In this document: one piece after another, positions 16,803-25,335 of the stretch
Position numbering within the stretch: the first letter of the stretch is position 1
Layout of the letters: every line of letters starts with the position of its first letter
DNA from: Pseudomonas sp. CCC3.1
Lineage (GTDB): Bacteria > Pseudomonadota > Gammaproteobacteria > Pseudomonadales > Pseudomonadaceae
Length of the DNA: 64,000 nt
Direction of reading: 5' to 3'
Assembly (NCBI RefSeq): GCF_034347405.1
Contig: NZ_CP133778.1
Span: 2,294,001-2,358,000, forward strand
Position numbers and translations under genes: made by a program
The notes under the pieces: model-generated
The model's database searches: none
Told to the model about the DNA's origin: nothing
Seen by the model: the letters and a program-made list of their open reading frames with translations, nothing else

Positions 16803-17872
16803 CAGGCAGTCCTCGCCGAGAAGTCGATACGGGGGTCGAGCAAGGTGTAGCAGATGTCGCCGATCAGCTTGATCAGCAGGCCGAACAGGGTGAACAGGAA
16901 CAACGTGCCGAACACCACCGGATAGTCCCGCGAGATCGCCGCCTCGTAGCTCATGCGGCCGATGCCATCGAGGTTGAAAATGGTCTCGATCAGCAAGGAA
17001 CCGGCGAAGAACACCTCGATCAGCGCCTGGGGAATGCCAGCCACCACCAGCAACATGGCGTTGCGCAGCACGTGTCCGTACAACACCCGCTGTTCAGTCA
17101 GGCCCTTGGCCCGTGCGGTGACCACGTATTGGCGGCTGATCTCGTTGAGGAAACTGTTTTTGGTGAGGATGGTCAGCGTGGCGAATCCGCCGATCACCAG
17201 GGCGCTGACCGGCAACACCATGTGCCACAGGTAGTCTGCGATCTTGCCGAAGAAGCTCAGGCTGTCGAAGTCATCCGAGACCATGCCCTGGATCGGAAAC
17301 CAGCTCACATAACTGCCTCCCGCGAACACCACGATCAGCAAGATGGCGAACAAGAAGGCTGGCATCGCGTAACCGATGATGATTGCGGTGCTGGTCCACA
17401 CATCAAACGCACTGCCGTTATGAATCGCCTTGCGGATGCCCAGCGGGATCGAGATCAGGTAGGTAATCAGCGTGGCCCATAACCCCAGCGAGATGGAGAC
17501 CGGGAGCTTTTGCAGGATCAGGTCCGTGACCTTGGCCCCCCTGAAAAAGCTGTTGCCGAAATCCAGCTGAGCGTAGTTCTTGAGCATCAGCCACAAGCGC
17601 TCATGCATGGGTTTGTCAAAACCATAGTGCTTGGTGATTTCCTCGATCAGTGCCGGGTCCAGACCCCGGCTGCTGCGGCTGGCCCCGGCGCCAACGGCGG
17701 CCATTTCGCCGCCACCACCGCCGACAGCCGCGCCACTGAAACCCTGCAAACGGGCAATGGCCTGTTCGACCGGGCCGCCTGGTGCAGCCTGCACAATCAA
17801 AAAGTTGACCACCAAAATGCACAGCAACGTGGGGATGATGAGCAATAAACGCCGATTGATGTAATGCAGCAT
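16802..17872 (-). CDS. Yej/Npp-type ABC transporter permease YejB-like, copy 2
   Basis: 356 aa, the same length as copy 1 and nearly identical to it (clear differences only in the Gly/Ala-rich periplasmic stretch and a few other positions). It starts MLHYINRRLLLIIPTLL and ends ICYTLLDPRIDFSARTA. The high nucleotide similarity with 362-1432 suggests either a fairly recent duplication or ongoing gene conversion, as the two receptors have diverged more. It forms the membrane channel with the downstream permease. Confidence 0.94.
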   Translation of the reverse strand: MLHYINRRLLLIIPTLLCILVVNFLIVQAAPGGPVEQAIARLQGFSGAAVGGGGGEMAAVGAGASRSSRGLDPALIEEITKHYGFDKPMHERLWLMLKNYAQLDFGNSFFRGAKVTDLILQKLPVSISLGLWATLITYLISIPLGIRKAIHNGSAFDVWTSTAIIIGYAMPAFLFAILLIVVFAGGSYVSWFPIQGMVSDDFDSLSFFGKIADYLWHMVLPVSALVIGGFATLTILTKNSFLNEISRQYVVTARAKGLTEQRVLYGHVLRNAMLLVVAGIPQALIEVFFAGSLLIETIFNLDGIGRMSYEAAISRDYPVVFGTLFLFTLFGLLIKLIGDICYTLLDPRIDFSARTA

Positions 17873-17873
17873 C

Positions 17874-19727
17874 TCAATACCCCTTCAACTGTGCGTTGGT
17901 GTGTGCGGTTTTGCTGACTTCCCACCAGGTGTCCAGGCCCTCGTCAAACTTGGGCTCCAGGGCCGGGCGGCCGAAACGGTTCTGGTACGCGGTCGGGGTG
18001 CCTACCGAGTAGTAGTTGGGGATCAGGTAATAGCCCCATTGCAGCACCCGGTCGAGGGCACGGGCGTAGTGCACCATTTCTTCGCGGCTGTTGGCTTGCA
18101 CCAGCCCGTCGAGCAAGGTGTCGACCGCTGGGTCGCGCAGCACAAAGGAGTTGGAGGAGCCAACCTGAGTGGCGCTGCGTGAGCCGAACATGTCGTACAT
18201 TTCGCGGCCCGGCGAGACGATGGGCTGGCCGCTGCGCGGAAAGGCGACCACGATCATGTCGTAGTCGCGGGCGTTGAGGCGGTTAACGTATTGCGCCGAG
18301 TCGATCTTGCGGATGTCCATGTTGATGCCGATCTGCGCCAGGGTGCGCTTGTACGGCATGATCATGCGGTCAAAACCGCCTTGGCCGTCCAGGAAGGTGA
18401 AGCTCAGTTGCTGTCCTTGGGCATTCACCAATTTGTTGGCTTTAGGGCTCCAGCCCGCTTCTTTGAGCAACGCCAGGGCTTGCAGTTGCTTGTCGCGGAT
18501 ATAACCGCTGCCATCGGTTTTGGGGGCTTGGTAGACCTGGGTGAACACTTCATCGGGGATCTTGCCGCGCAAAGGTTCGAGGATTTCCAGTTCGCGGGCA
18601 TCAGGCAGTTGGGTCGCGGCCATTTCACTTTTCGGGAAGTAGCTCTGCTGACGCACATAAAAATTGCGCATCATCTGTTTGTTGGTCCACTCGAAATCCC
18701 ATAACAGGCTCAGCGCCTGGCGCACGCGGCGGTCCTGAAAAAACGGATTCTGCAAGTTGAAGGCAAAGCCCTGGGCCGCGCCGGGTTTGTCCTTGGCGAA
18801 GACCCCGCGTTGCAGGCGTCCGTCGCTCAGGGCAGGGCTCTCGTAGCCGATGCTGAAACCAGTAGCCGAGAACTCGCGGTTGTAATCAAAGGCACCGGCC
18901 TTGAGCAATTGGCGGGCGATGTCGGTGTCACTGTAGAAATTCACGGTCAGGCGGTCGAAGTTGTACAGCCCTTTACTGACGGGCAAGTCCTTGGCCCACC
19001 AGTTTTTGTTGCGTTCAAAACTGATGCTGCGCCCCGGATCGACGTGCGACACCGAGTACGGGCCGCTGCCCAATGGCGGTTCAAAGCCGCCGCCATTGGC
19101 AAAGTCGCGGGTCTTCCACCAATGCTCCGGCAAAATCCGCATGCTGGCCAAATCCAGTGCCAGGGTGCGGTTCTGGTTGCTTTTGAAGTCGAAGCGAATT
19201 TGCCGCGGGCCTTCGATGACCACGTCCTTGACCTCGCCATAAAGCATGCGATAGCTCAGGCTGCCTTTGGTCATCAGGGTGTTGTAGGTGAAAGCCACAT
19301 CTGGCGCGGTGATCGGCGTGTCGTCGGCAAAACGGGCTTTGGGGTTCAGGTTAAAGCGCACCCACAGGCCGTCAGGGTCGCGCTCCATGGTTTGCGCGAT
19401 CAGTCCGTAGACCGTGTAAGGCTCATCCAGTGAGCGAAAGGCCAGGGGCGAATAGACCCATTGATCAACCTGCACGACACCGGTGCCTTGATCGATATAG
19501 GGCGCGATGTAATTGAACTGGCCGATTTCCATCGCCGATCGACTGAGCGAGCCGCCTTTGGGCGCGCTCGGGTTCACGTAGTCAAAGTGCTGGAAACCGG
19601 TAGGGTATTTGGGCGCTTCGCCATAGACCGTCATGGCGGGGCCGGGTGCAGCGCTCACGCTGAGGCACAGGCAAGACAGCACCGGCACCAGCAGCGAGCG
19701 GAGCAGGGGCATGAACAGTGAAGACAT
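17874..19727 (-). CDS. Extracellular solute-binding protein of the Yej/Npp importer, copy 2
   Basis: 617 aa family 5 periplasmic binding protein. The start MSSLFMPLLRSLL has AAGGAAATT upstream and gives a signal peptide cleaved near VSA-AP. It matches copy 1 almost throughout but lacks the last few residues (KASALSKGN-type tail) and differs at scattered positions. The stop is one base from the permease start. It should accept the ligand passed by receptor 2. Confidence 0.93.
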   Translation of the reverse strand: MSSLFMPLLRSLLVPVLSCLCLSVSAAPGPAMTVYGEAPKYPTGFQHFDYVNPSAPKGGSLSRSAMEIGQFNYIAPYIDQGTGVVQVDQWVYSPLAFRSLDEPYTVYGLIAQTMERDPDGLWVRFNLNPKARFADDTPITAPDVAFTYNTLMTKGSLSYRMLYGEVKDVVIEGPRQIRFDFKSNQNRTLALDLASMRILPEHWWKTRDFANGGGFEPPLGSGPYSVSHVDPGRSISFERNKNWWAKDLPVSKGLYNFDRLTVNFYSDTDIARQLLKAGAFDYNREFSATGFSIGYESPALSDGRLQRGVFAKDKPGAAQGFAFNLQNPFFQDRRVRQALSLLWDFEWTNKQMMRNFYVRQQSYFPKSEMAATQLPDARELEILEPLRGKIPDEVFTQVYQAPKTDGSGYIRDKQLQALALLKEAGWSPKANKLVNAQGQQLSFTFLDGQGGFDRMIMPYKRTLAQIGINMDIRKIDSAQYVNRLNARDYDMIVVAFPRSGQPIVSPGREMYDMFGSRSATQVGSSNSFVLRDPAVDTLLDGLVQANSREEMVHYARALDRVLQWGYYLIPNYYSVGTPTAYQNRFGRPALEPKFDEGLDTWWEVSKTAHTNAQLKGY

Positions 19728-19808
19728 GATGGAATTTCCTTGTGCCGCGTGTTGAATCATCGACTGCTTTGAAAAGTCCCACAGCCCGGTGCTGAAAGGC
19801 TATGGGAG

Positions 19809-19903
19809 CAACTGTGGGAGCCTGGCTTGCCAGCGATGCAGGCGATACGGTTTTTCTGTTGAACCGTGTTGATACCCTCGCGGGCAAGCCCGCTCGCACA
19901 AGA
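19809..19903. repeat. Degenerate REP-type inverted repeat
   Basis: Imperfect arms (gtgggagcctggcttgccagcgatg and ctcgcgggcaagcccgctcgcac) around a 30-base centre. It belongs to a different REP class from the taggagcgagc type and lies between receptor 2 and its binding protein. Confidence 0.65.
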
Positions 19904-19967
19904 TCATCGTCGTGCGCTCACTATGCGCTTGCCCGGTGAAGGGCAAAACGGTTTCTGCAGGCGGTAC

Positions 19968-22664
19968 TCAGAAGTGGTAAGTCGCACGGGCGAAGAAGGT
20001 ACGACCCAGCGGGTCGGCGTAACGTGGATCGTAACCACTCTGGAAGTTATAGGCCTGATTGGTGAACGGCGGGTCGCGGTCAAACAGGTTTTTAACCCCG
20101 ACGTCCAGGTCCACGGTTTTGTCGAAGGTGTAGCCTCCCGAAATATCCCACAGGGTGTACGACGCGACGCGCGCGTTAGCGTCTGGGTTGGCGTCCTTGT
20201 AGCTGCTGGTGAAGCGGTTGACCAACGAAGCGCGGTAGGCGCCCAGGTTCCAGGTGCCGCTCAACACGTGCTTCCAGCGCGCAATCATGCCGTCGTCTTG
20301 AAACGCGCTGACTTTGTCGGTGTAGCTGCCACCAATGGTGGTCTGGTAGTCATAGCGCGAGACATAAGTGCCTTGCAGACCCAGGCCGAACTGGCCGTAC
20401 GGCGTGTTCGGGAATTTGTAGTCGACGCTGACGTCCACACCGCTGGTTTTAACTGCACCCAGGTTGGCGAGGCCGGTCTGCACGTAGTTGAGGGAACCAT
20501 CGGCGTTGCGAATGTAACGATCGGCATAGGTGTTGGGATCGTCAAATACGGTGGATTCCGGGAACTCGGCGATCTGGTTGGCGATGTGAATCCACCAGAA
20601 ATCCAGGCCCACAGACAGTTCACGCACCGGTTGATAAACAAAGCCCAGGGTTAGGTTGCGAGCGGTTTCTGGCGACAGATCGGTGTTGCCCCCCGTGCGG
20701 TTATGGAATTGCTGACCGCAGTCGCGACCGGCATCGCCACCCGGCTGCACAGTGCCGCCGGTGCACAGTCGAGGGTCATTGTAGAAACCCTGGGTGTACG
20801 TGGTGTATTGCGGGTTGTACAGCTCATACAGCGACGGTGCGCGAAAGCCTTCGCTGTAAGCACCGCGTACCACGAGCTCCTTGACCGGCTGGTAGCGGAA
20901 TGAGTATTTCGGGTTGGTGGTGCTGCCGAAGTCGCTGTACTTGTCGTGACGCACGGCGGCCGACAGTTCGAGGCTGTCCAGTACTGGCACGTTCAGTTCG
21001 GTGTACAGCGCCTTGACGGTGCGATCGCCTGAGACGCCCGCATCAGGGTCGACGCCGAGGCTGCCCAGATCGCCTGCGAACTGCGCGTAGCTTTGATGGA
21101 ATTTCTCTTGGCGGTATTCGCCACCGACCGCGAGCCCGGAAGGTCCAGCACCAAACCAGTCACCGATTTCACGACTGGCGCGGCCATCAATGGCCGATAC
21201 GCGTCCGACAGAAGAGATGTACTGGCCGTGGTATTGGTTGGCATCAATCAGCCGCTGACCGGCTGCGCTTTGCGGGCCGAACGGGTTGATGATGCCATTG
21301 GCAATGCCGTCGATCATGGCGGAGTCGCTGACAAAACCGCCGGTGATGCTTTCGGTCACCGAGTTTTGGTTGTACGAAGCGCCGAGGTTGTAATCCCAGC
21401 CTTTGGCGAGGCCATCAAAGCTCAGCACCAAGCGTTGGCTGGTGTTCTGGTCTTTGGTTGAGCGGCCACCGGCAGCGGTTTCGCGCCAGTTAAGCCCAAT
21501 CGGCTGGGTCGGATCGAAGGACGCGCTGGAGGACGCCGGGGTGATGCCATTACCGGGGAAATAAGGCGAGGTCGGGTCCATGGTCAGGCCGGTCAGCGAC
21601 GATGGCGCAATCGCGACCGCGTTGTTATTGCGCGCCCAGAAGTATTCCAGATTGACGTTGTCGTCATCGGTGATCTTGCCGGTGGCCTTGCCAAAGAACG
21701 AGGTCTTCTCGGTTTCCGGCACCAGGTCCAGATAGTCGCGGGTGTTGTAGCGGCACACACCCTGGCGTGAGACCAGGTTAGTACCGTTGCAGCCGGTGGC
21801 CGACAACGGGTTAGTGGTCACGCCATTCTGGCTGTAGTTGGCCGGGTACGAAACGCCAGAGGTTTGGTCCAGACCACGGCCCGGGACGTAACTTTGAGAG
21901 AACGAGCGATCCTTGGCTTGCAGGCTGTCCTGCTTGTTGTAGCCCACCACACCGAACACGTTAAAGCGGTCTTTTTCCAGGTCGCCGTAACCCCAACTGG
22001 CATTCACGTCATGACTGCTGCCACCGCCGCTGTGGCTGGGTGTGTCACCGCCCAGGGTCAGGGAGCCATCAGTCAGTGATTTTTTGGTAATGAAGTTGAT
22101 CACCCCGCCGATGGCGTCAGTGCCGTACAGGGCTGATGCGCCGTCGCGCAATACTTCTACCCGCTCAATGGCGGCGAAAGGGATGGTGTTCAAGTCGACA
22201 GCCGAACCGTCGACCGCGTTATTGCCCAAGCGTCGGCCGTTGAGCAGCACCAGCGTTTTGTTGGCGCCGATGCCACGCATGTCGGCAAAGCTTGAGCCCC
22301 CTGATGACGATCCCACAGAGCGTGCCGCGTTAACCAGCGACTGGTTACCGCTGACCCGCTGCATCAGTTCTGCAGTGGTGGTCACCCCTTCATTACGCAA
22401 TTGTTCGACGCTGAGAATGGTGATGGGTACCGCCGTCTCGGCATCCACCCGGCGAATGGCCGAGCCCGTCACCTCAACGCGTTGCAGTTGGGTGGTTGGT
22501 GCTGCCGTCCCTTGGCTGCTTGAGTCTTGTGCCGCACTTGTTTCTGCTGCCTGTAACTGGCCCGCGCTCATCCCCAGAGCGATGAGATACAACGGCACCA
22601 AACGGTGCCGTTGCAGGCTTGCAACCAGTGGTTTTAAGTTAAAACCTGAACGCTTGTTCTGCAT
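19968..22664 (-). CDS. TonB-dependent outer-membrane receptor, copy 2
   Basis: 898 aa receptor paralogous to copy 1. The start MQNKRSGFNLKP is followed by a signal peptide (ends LQAAE, about residue 39), TonB-box-like LQRVEVTG, the plug domain (DMRGIGANKTLVLLNGRRLG, VEVLRDGASALYGTDAIGG) and a barrel ending ATYHF. The shared core is very similar; the loops (for example the region after GGDTPSHSGGGSSHDV and the cysteine-bearing loop near GVCRYNTRDY) differ, suggesting different or broadened ligand range. It is the first gene behind the sigma-54-like promoter of copy 2, with the hairpin and mini-ORF in its leader. No tonB-exbBD set accompanies this copy, so it probably uses the one at 6346-8331. 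Confidence 0.94.
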   Translation of the reverse strand: MQNKRSGFNLKPLVASLQRHRLVPLYLIALGMSAGQLQAAETSAAQDSSSQGTAAPTTQLQRVEVTGSAIRRVDAETAVPITILSVEQLRNEGVTTTAELMQRVSGNQSLVNAARSVGSSSGGSSFADMRGIGANKTLVLLNGRRLGNNAVDGSAVDLNTIPFAAIERVEVLRDGASALYGTDAIGGVINFITKKSLTDGSLTLGGDTPSHSGGGSSHDVNASWGYGDLEKDRFNVFGVVGYNKQDSLQAKDRSFSQSYVPGRGLDQTSGVSYPANYSQNGVTTNPLSATGCNGTNLVSRQGVCRYNTRDYLDLVPETEKTSFFGKATGKITDDDNVNLEYFWARNNNAVAIAPSSLTGLTMDPTSPYFPGNGITPASSSASFDPTQPIGLNWRETAAGGRSTKDQNTSQRLVLSFDGLAKGWDYNLGASYNQNSVTESITGGFVSDSAMIDGIANGIINPFGPQSAAGQRLIDANQYHGQYISSVGRVSAIDGRASREIGDWFGAGPSGLAVGGEYRQEKFHQSYAQFAGDLGSLGVDPDAGVSGDRTVKALYTELNVPVLDSLELSAAVRHDKYSDFGSTTNPKYSFRYQPVKELVVRGAYSEGFRAPSLYELYNPQYTTYTQGFYNDPRLCTGGTVQPGGDAGRDCGQQFHNRTGGNTDLSPETARNLTLGFVYQPVRELSVGLDFWWIHIANQIAEFPESTVFDDPNTYADRYIRNADGSLNYVQTGLANLGAVKTSGVDVSVDYKFPNTPYGQFGLGLQGTYVSRYDYQTTIGGSYTDKVSAFQDDGMIARWKHVLSGTWNLGAYRASLVNRFTSSYKDANPDANARVASYTLWDISGGYTFDKTVDLDVGVKNLFDRDPPFTNQAYNFQSGYDPRYADPLGRTFFARATYHF

Positions 22665-22680
22665 GGTTCCATCCGACTTT

Positions 22681-22716
22681 TTAGATGTTTGTTGGAATGG
22701 CCTTGTGGGCCCTCAT
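22681..22716 (-). CDS. Conserved 11-codon leader mini-ORF ahead of receptor 2
   Basis: Encodes MRAHKAIPTNI-stop, 16 bases before the receptor ATG. Compared with the copy at 6192-6227 there is one silent change, two amino-acid replacements (I to T, V to I) and a TGA to TAA stop change. Length, frame and position are kept. The GGAG is very close to the ATG. Confidence 0.4.
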   Translation of the reverse strand: MRAHKAIPTNI

Positions 22717-22778
22717 GACTCCGGTTGGGTTGTGTCGACCCTTGGCAAATCACTTTCTTCAAGCAAGCCGCTCCCCCT

Positions 22779-22802
22779 GCGCGGACAAAACAGCGTCCGC
22801 GC
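22779..22802 (-). ncRNA. Conserved leader hairpin upstream of receptor 2
   Basis: Stem GCGCGGAC / GTCCGCGC with an eight-base loop; compared with copy 1 an A-T pair has become G-C on both sides. It is followed by the shared AGCGGCTTGCTTGAA stretch. Probably a structured 5' leader controlling receptor synthesis; no known riboswitch class is recognised. Confidence 0.6.
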
Positions 22803-22887
22803 GCGGCATTCAGTACTGCGTGGTGACAACGGGATCTCTTTAACGATGGCGTTTTAATGGCTAATGTTTGGTTTGGTTAAGCTGGGT

Positions 22888-22906
22888 AAAGCAACCGGTG
22901 TGCCAA
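22888..22906 (-). promoter_or_regulatory. Sigma-54-like promoter of the receptor 2 operon
   Basis: Minus-strand TTGGCACACCGGTTGCTTT, a -24/-12 match with GG and GC ten bases apart, almost identical to the element at 8553-8571. The expected transcript start is near 22880, about 215 bases before the receptor ATG, the same leader length as in copy 1. Upstream lies an AT-rich stretch (atttttataatttttatat, near 22938) that could be a bend site. Confidence 0.75.
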
Positions 22907-23053
22907 TACGTTTGATTGATGTAAATCATGTGAACTTTTTTATAATTTTTATATAAATGGCTCGGCGGAGGCAGGCAGTGTTAGGCCGCGTTAAAACGAC
23001 GCGTTCTTGCGAACTTAGAGAGGCGGGATTTAATAAGAATGGCCTGCATTGCT

Positions 23054-23066
23054 ATTGTCGGACAAT
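23054..23066. promoter_or_regulatory. Palindromic regulator site ATTGTCGGACAAT (copy 2)
   Basis: Same palindrome as at 8718-8730 apart from the centre base, also followed by TCA, and centred 157 bases from the -24 element. The remaining sequence between site and promoter is not conserved between the two loci, which makes the site and its spacing stand out. Confidence 0.65.
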
Positions 23067-23199
23067 CAGGCAGGGCGCGGCTTTGGTGTTAGAAACCGTA
23101 CATTGATGTGACAGTTCGTTGCTATTTATTCGTACAGTTGAAAAGTTATCGGGTTATAGCGTTAGCGTTAAAAAATTAGCTGTATGCGGCTATATCCTT

Positions 23200-23265
23200 G
23201 TAGGAGCGAGCTTGTCTCGCGATCTTTTGATCTTTAAAAGATCGCGAGACAAGCTCGCTCCTACA
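23200..23265. repeat. REP-type inverted repeat
   Basis: Perfect-arm element of the taggagcgagcttg class between exporter 2 and the receptor 2 control region. Confidence 0.9.
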
Positions 23266-23269
23266 GTCG

Positions 23270-25078
23270 TTAAGACGTGGATAACGTTGGCGCGTCGCTA
23301 TCACTTAACAAACCGTCCGACTGGTGTTGCCACAGTCGGTAATACAGGCCTTCACGTTCAAGTAATTGTTGATGACTGCCATCTTCAACAATGATGCCTT
23401 TATCCAGCACGACTATTCGGTCCAGATGGGCGAGGGTAGACAGTCGATGTGCCACAACCAATACGGTTTTGTCCGCCATGATGTCGTCGAGGCTGTTTTG
23501 AATCAGGCTTTCAGTCTCTGAATCGAGGCTGGCTGTGGCTTCGTCCAGCACCAGAATCGGTGCGTTCTTGAGCAAGGCTCGTGCAATGGCAATGCGTTGG
23601 CGCTGGCCCCCCGATAGCTTGACCCCGCGCTCGCCAATCAAGGCGTCGTAGCCTTCGGGCATTTGCAGGATAAAGTCATGGGCGTGGGCCCGTTGTGCCG
23701 CTTGGGTGATTTGCGTATCACTGGCGTGCACGTCGCCGTAGCCAATGTTCTCGCGCAATGAACGGTGGAACAGGCCAGGCTCCTGGGGGATTAAAGCAAT
23801 ATGTTCGTGCAACGATTGCTGGGTCATGTCCAGCACGTTAATGCCGTCGACCTCAATGGTTCCGCCTTGCGGGTCGTAGGCGCGCAAAAGCAGGTTGAGC
23901 AAGGTCGATTTGCCTGACCCCGACAGACCGACAATCCCCACCCGTTGCCCGGCCAGAATATGCAGATTGAACTGTTTGAAGATGGGTTTTCCGGGGTTGT
24001 AGCTGAAATTCACATCGCGAAAGTGGATTGAGCCCTTGTCGATAAGTGCAGGCTGGGCACCTTTGCGATCTGGCATTTCGTGGGGTTGCAGCAGGGTGTT
24101 GATGCTGTTTTCGATGTTGCCGATGAATTCGAAAAAATGCATGAACTGCATGCTCAGAAAGCTGCACTGGGCCACGATCATCAGGCCCAGAGTGGCAACC
24201 ATCACCAACTCGCCGACACTGATTTTGCCTGCGTGCCACAAATACAGTGCCAGTGCGACCAGGCCAACGCGCAGCACGATTGACAGGCTGTCTTGCAACA
24301 GGCGGATTTTCTCCTGATAGAAGAACGAACGCTGCGCCGCCTGCTTTTCGGTGGACTGGTAGCGGCTCAAATAGCCGAGTTCAAAGTCTTGGCGGGCGAA
24401 CAGCCGAATGCTGCTGAGGTTACTCACGGCATCGACTATTTTGCCGGTGGTCACACTGCGGGTTTTGGCGTGATTATTGGCCAGCACCTGAGCCTTGCGT
24501 GACAGCACATACGCCAGCAGCGAATAGCTCACCACCCACACCAGCAAGCCCAGCCCTAGCCAGGGCGAGGCGAGTGTCAGCAAGACCAGGCTCGTCGCCA
24601 GCACCACGAGAATCGGTAGCATTTCGACGATCAGCACCCAGGTGGCATCCAGCAAGCCGATGCTGCCCTCACTGATGCGCTGCGCCAGACTCCCGGCAAA
24701 ATGCTCGCCGAAATAGCGCGGTGAATGCTGTTGCAGGTAGGCAAACAGATCACGGGTGATCTGCACCTTCTGTTGCGGGCGGACCATGATCATGCAGAAG
24801 GTTGCGCCACGGGCGAACACCATTTGCGCCACTGCCAGGCCAAACAGCAGGCCCAGCGCCGGGAGGCTCGCCCGGAGCACATCCGCGTGATCCCACAGGC
24901 CATCACTGACGGCGCCGGTGATACGGCCGATGGCATACGGCATCAGGGTGGCGCTCATCGCGGCGCCGATTTGCAGCACGGCGATTGCCCAATACCATCC
25001 CGGGTTCTGGCGGATGTAGTGCCACACAAAGGCCCAGGGTCGTTTAGGTGGAACCGTAATAGCGTCTAACTCAGACAT
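23270..25078 (-). CDS. ABC exporter (membrane domain fused to ATPase), copy 2
   Basis: 602 aa, paralogue of the exporter at 11810-13624 and similar along the whole length. The start MSELDAITVPPKRPW has AAAGGGA six bases upstream. The membrane domain (about 15-330) is followed by an ATPase with Walker A GLSGSGKST, signature LSGGQRQR, Walker B ILVLDEAT and AHRLS. Unlike copy 1 it is separated from other genes by REP-type repeats on both sides, with no tldDE following and no small ORF in its leader. It could export the same product or a related one. Confidence 0.92.
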   Translation of the reverse strand: MSELDAITVPPKRPWAFVWHYIRQNPGWYWAIAVLQIGAAMSATLMPYAIGRITGAVSDGLWDHADVLRASLPALGLLFGLAVAQMVFARGATFCMIMVRPQQKVQITRDLFAYLQQHSPRYFGEHFAGSLAQRISEGSIGLLDATWVLIVEMLPILVVLATSLVLLTLASPWLGLGLLVWVVSYSLLAYVLSRKAQVLANNHAKTRSVTTGKIVDAVSNLSSIRLFARQDFELGYLSRYQSTEKQAAQRSFFYQEKIRLLQDSLSIVLRVGLVALALYLWHAGKISVGELVMVATLGLMIVAQCSFLSMQFMHFFEFIGNIENSINTLLQPHEMPDRKGAQPALIDKGSIHFRDVNFSYNPGKPIFKQFNLHILAGQRVGIVGLSGSGKSTLLNLLLRAYDPQGGTIEVDGINVLDMTQQSLHEHIALIPQEPGLFHRSLRENIGYGDVHASDTQITQAAQRAHAHDFILQMPEGYDALIGERGVKLSGGQRQRIAIARALLKNAPILVLDEATASLDSETESLIQNSLDDIMADKTVLVVAHRLSTLAHLDRIVVLDKGIIVEDGSHQQLLEREGLYYRLWQHQSDGLLSDSDAPTLSTS

Positions 25079-25116
25079 GTCTTCCCTTTACGCAGTCGCA
25101 GAAATGCAAGTGCGCA

Positions 25117-25138
25117 AAAGCAAGAAAGAACCGTGCCA
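25117..25138 (-). promoter_or_regulatory. Promoter-like element shared by both exporters (copy 2)
   Basis: Minus-strand TGGCACGGTTCTTTCTTGC; would give a leader of about 35 bases to the exporter start. The -24 half fits sigma-54 well; the -12 half (TTTC) departs from TTGC. Confidence 0.35.
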
Positions 25139-25168
25139 GATTATTATTGAATAAAAAAGTCTTCGGAA

Positions 25169-25319
25169 CCCGTAGCAGTTGCCGAGCTCCGCGAGGCTAC
25201 GTCCGGTTGCGTAGCAATCGTAAACCTGAGAATCGGATTGATATGAATGATCCCGATTGTCGTTTCACGACGACTGCGTCGTCGGACGTAGCCTCGCGGA
25301 GCTCGGCAACTGCTACGGG
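25169..25319. repeat. Large inverted repeat with 37-base perfect arms
   Basis: Left arm 25169-25205 (cccgtagcagttgccgagct...) is the exact complement of right arm 25283-25319, with a 77-base centre. It resembles a paired REP (REPIN-like) unit of pseudomonads and separates exporter 2 from the histidine kinase gene. Perfect arms point to recent movement or strong conservation. Confidence 0.85.
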
Positions 25320-25335
25320 CAGAGGGTGATGTTTT

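Noticed and set aside
1..25078. Microcin C-like biosynthesis locus
   Set aside because: No MccB-type adenylating enzyme, no MccE/MccF and no convincing MRTGNAN-like precursor; only the uptake and processing side is seen.
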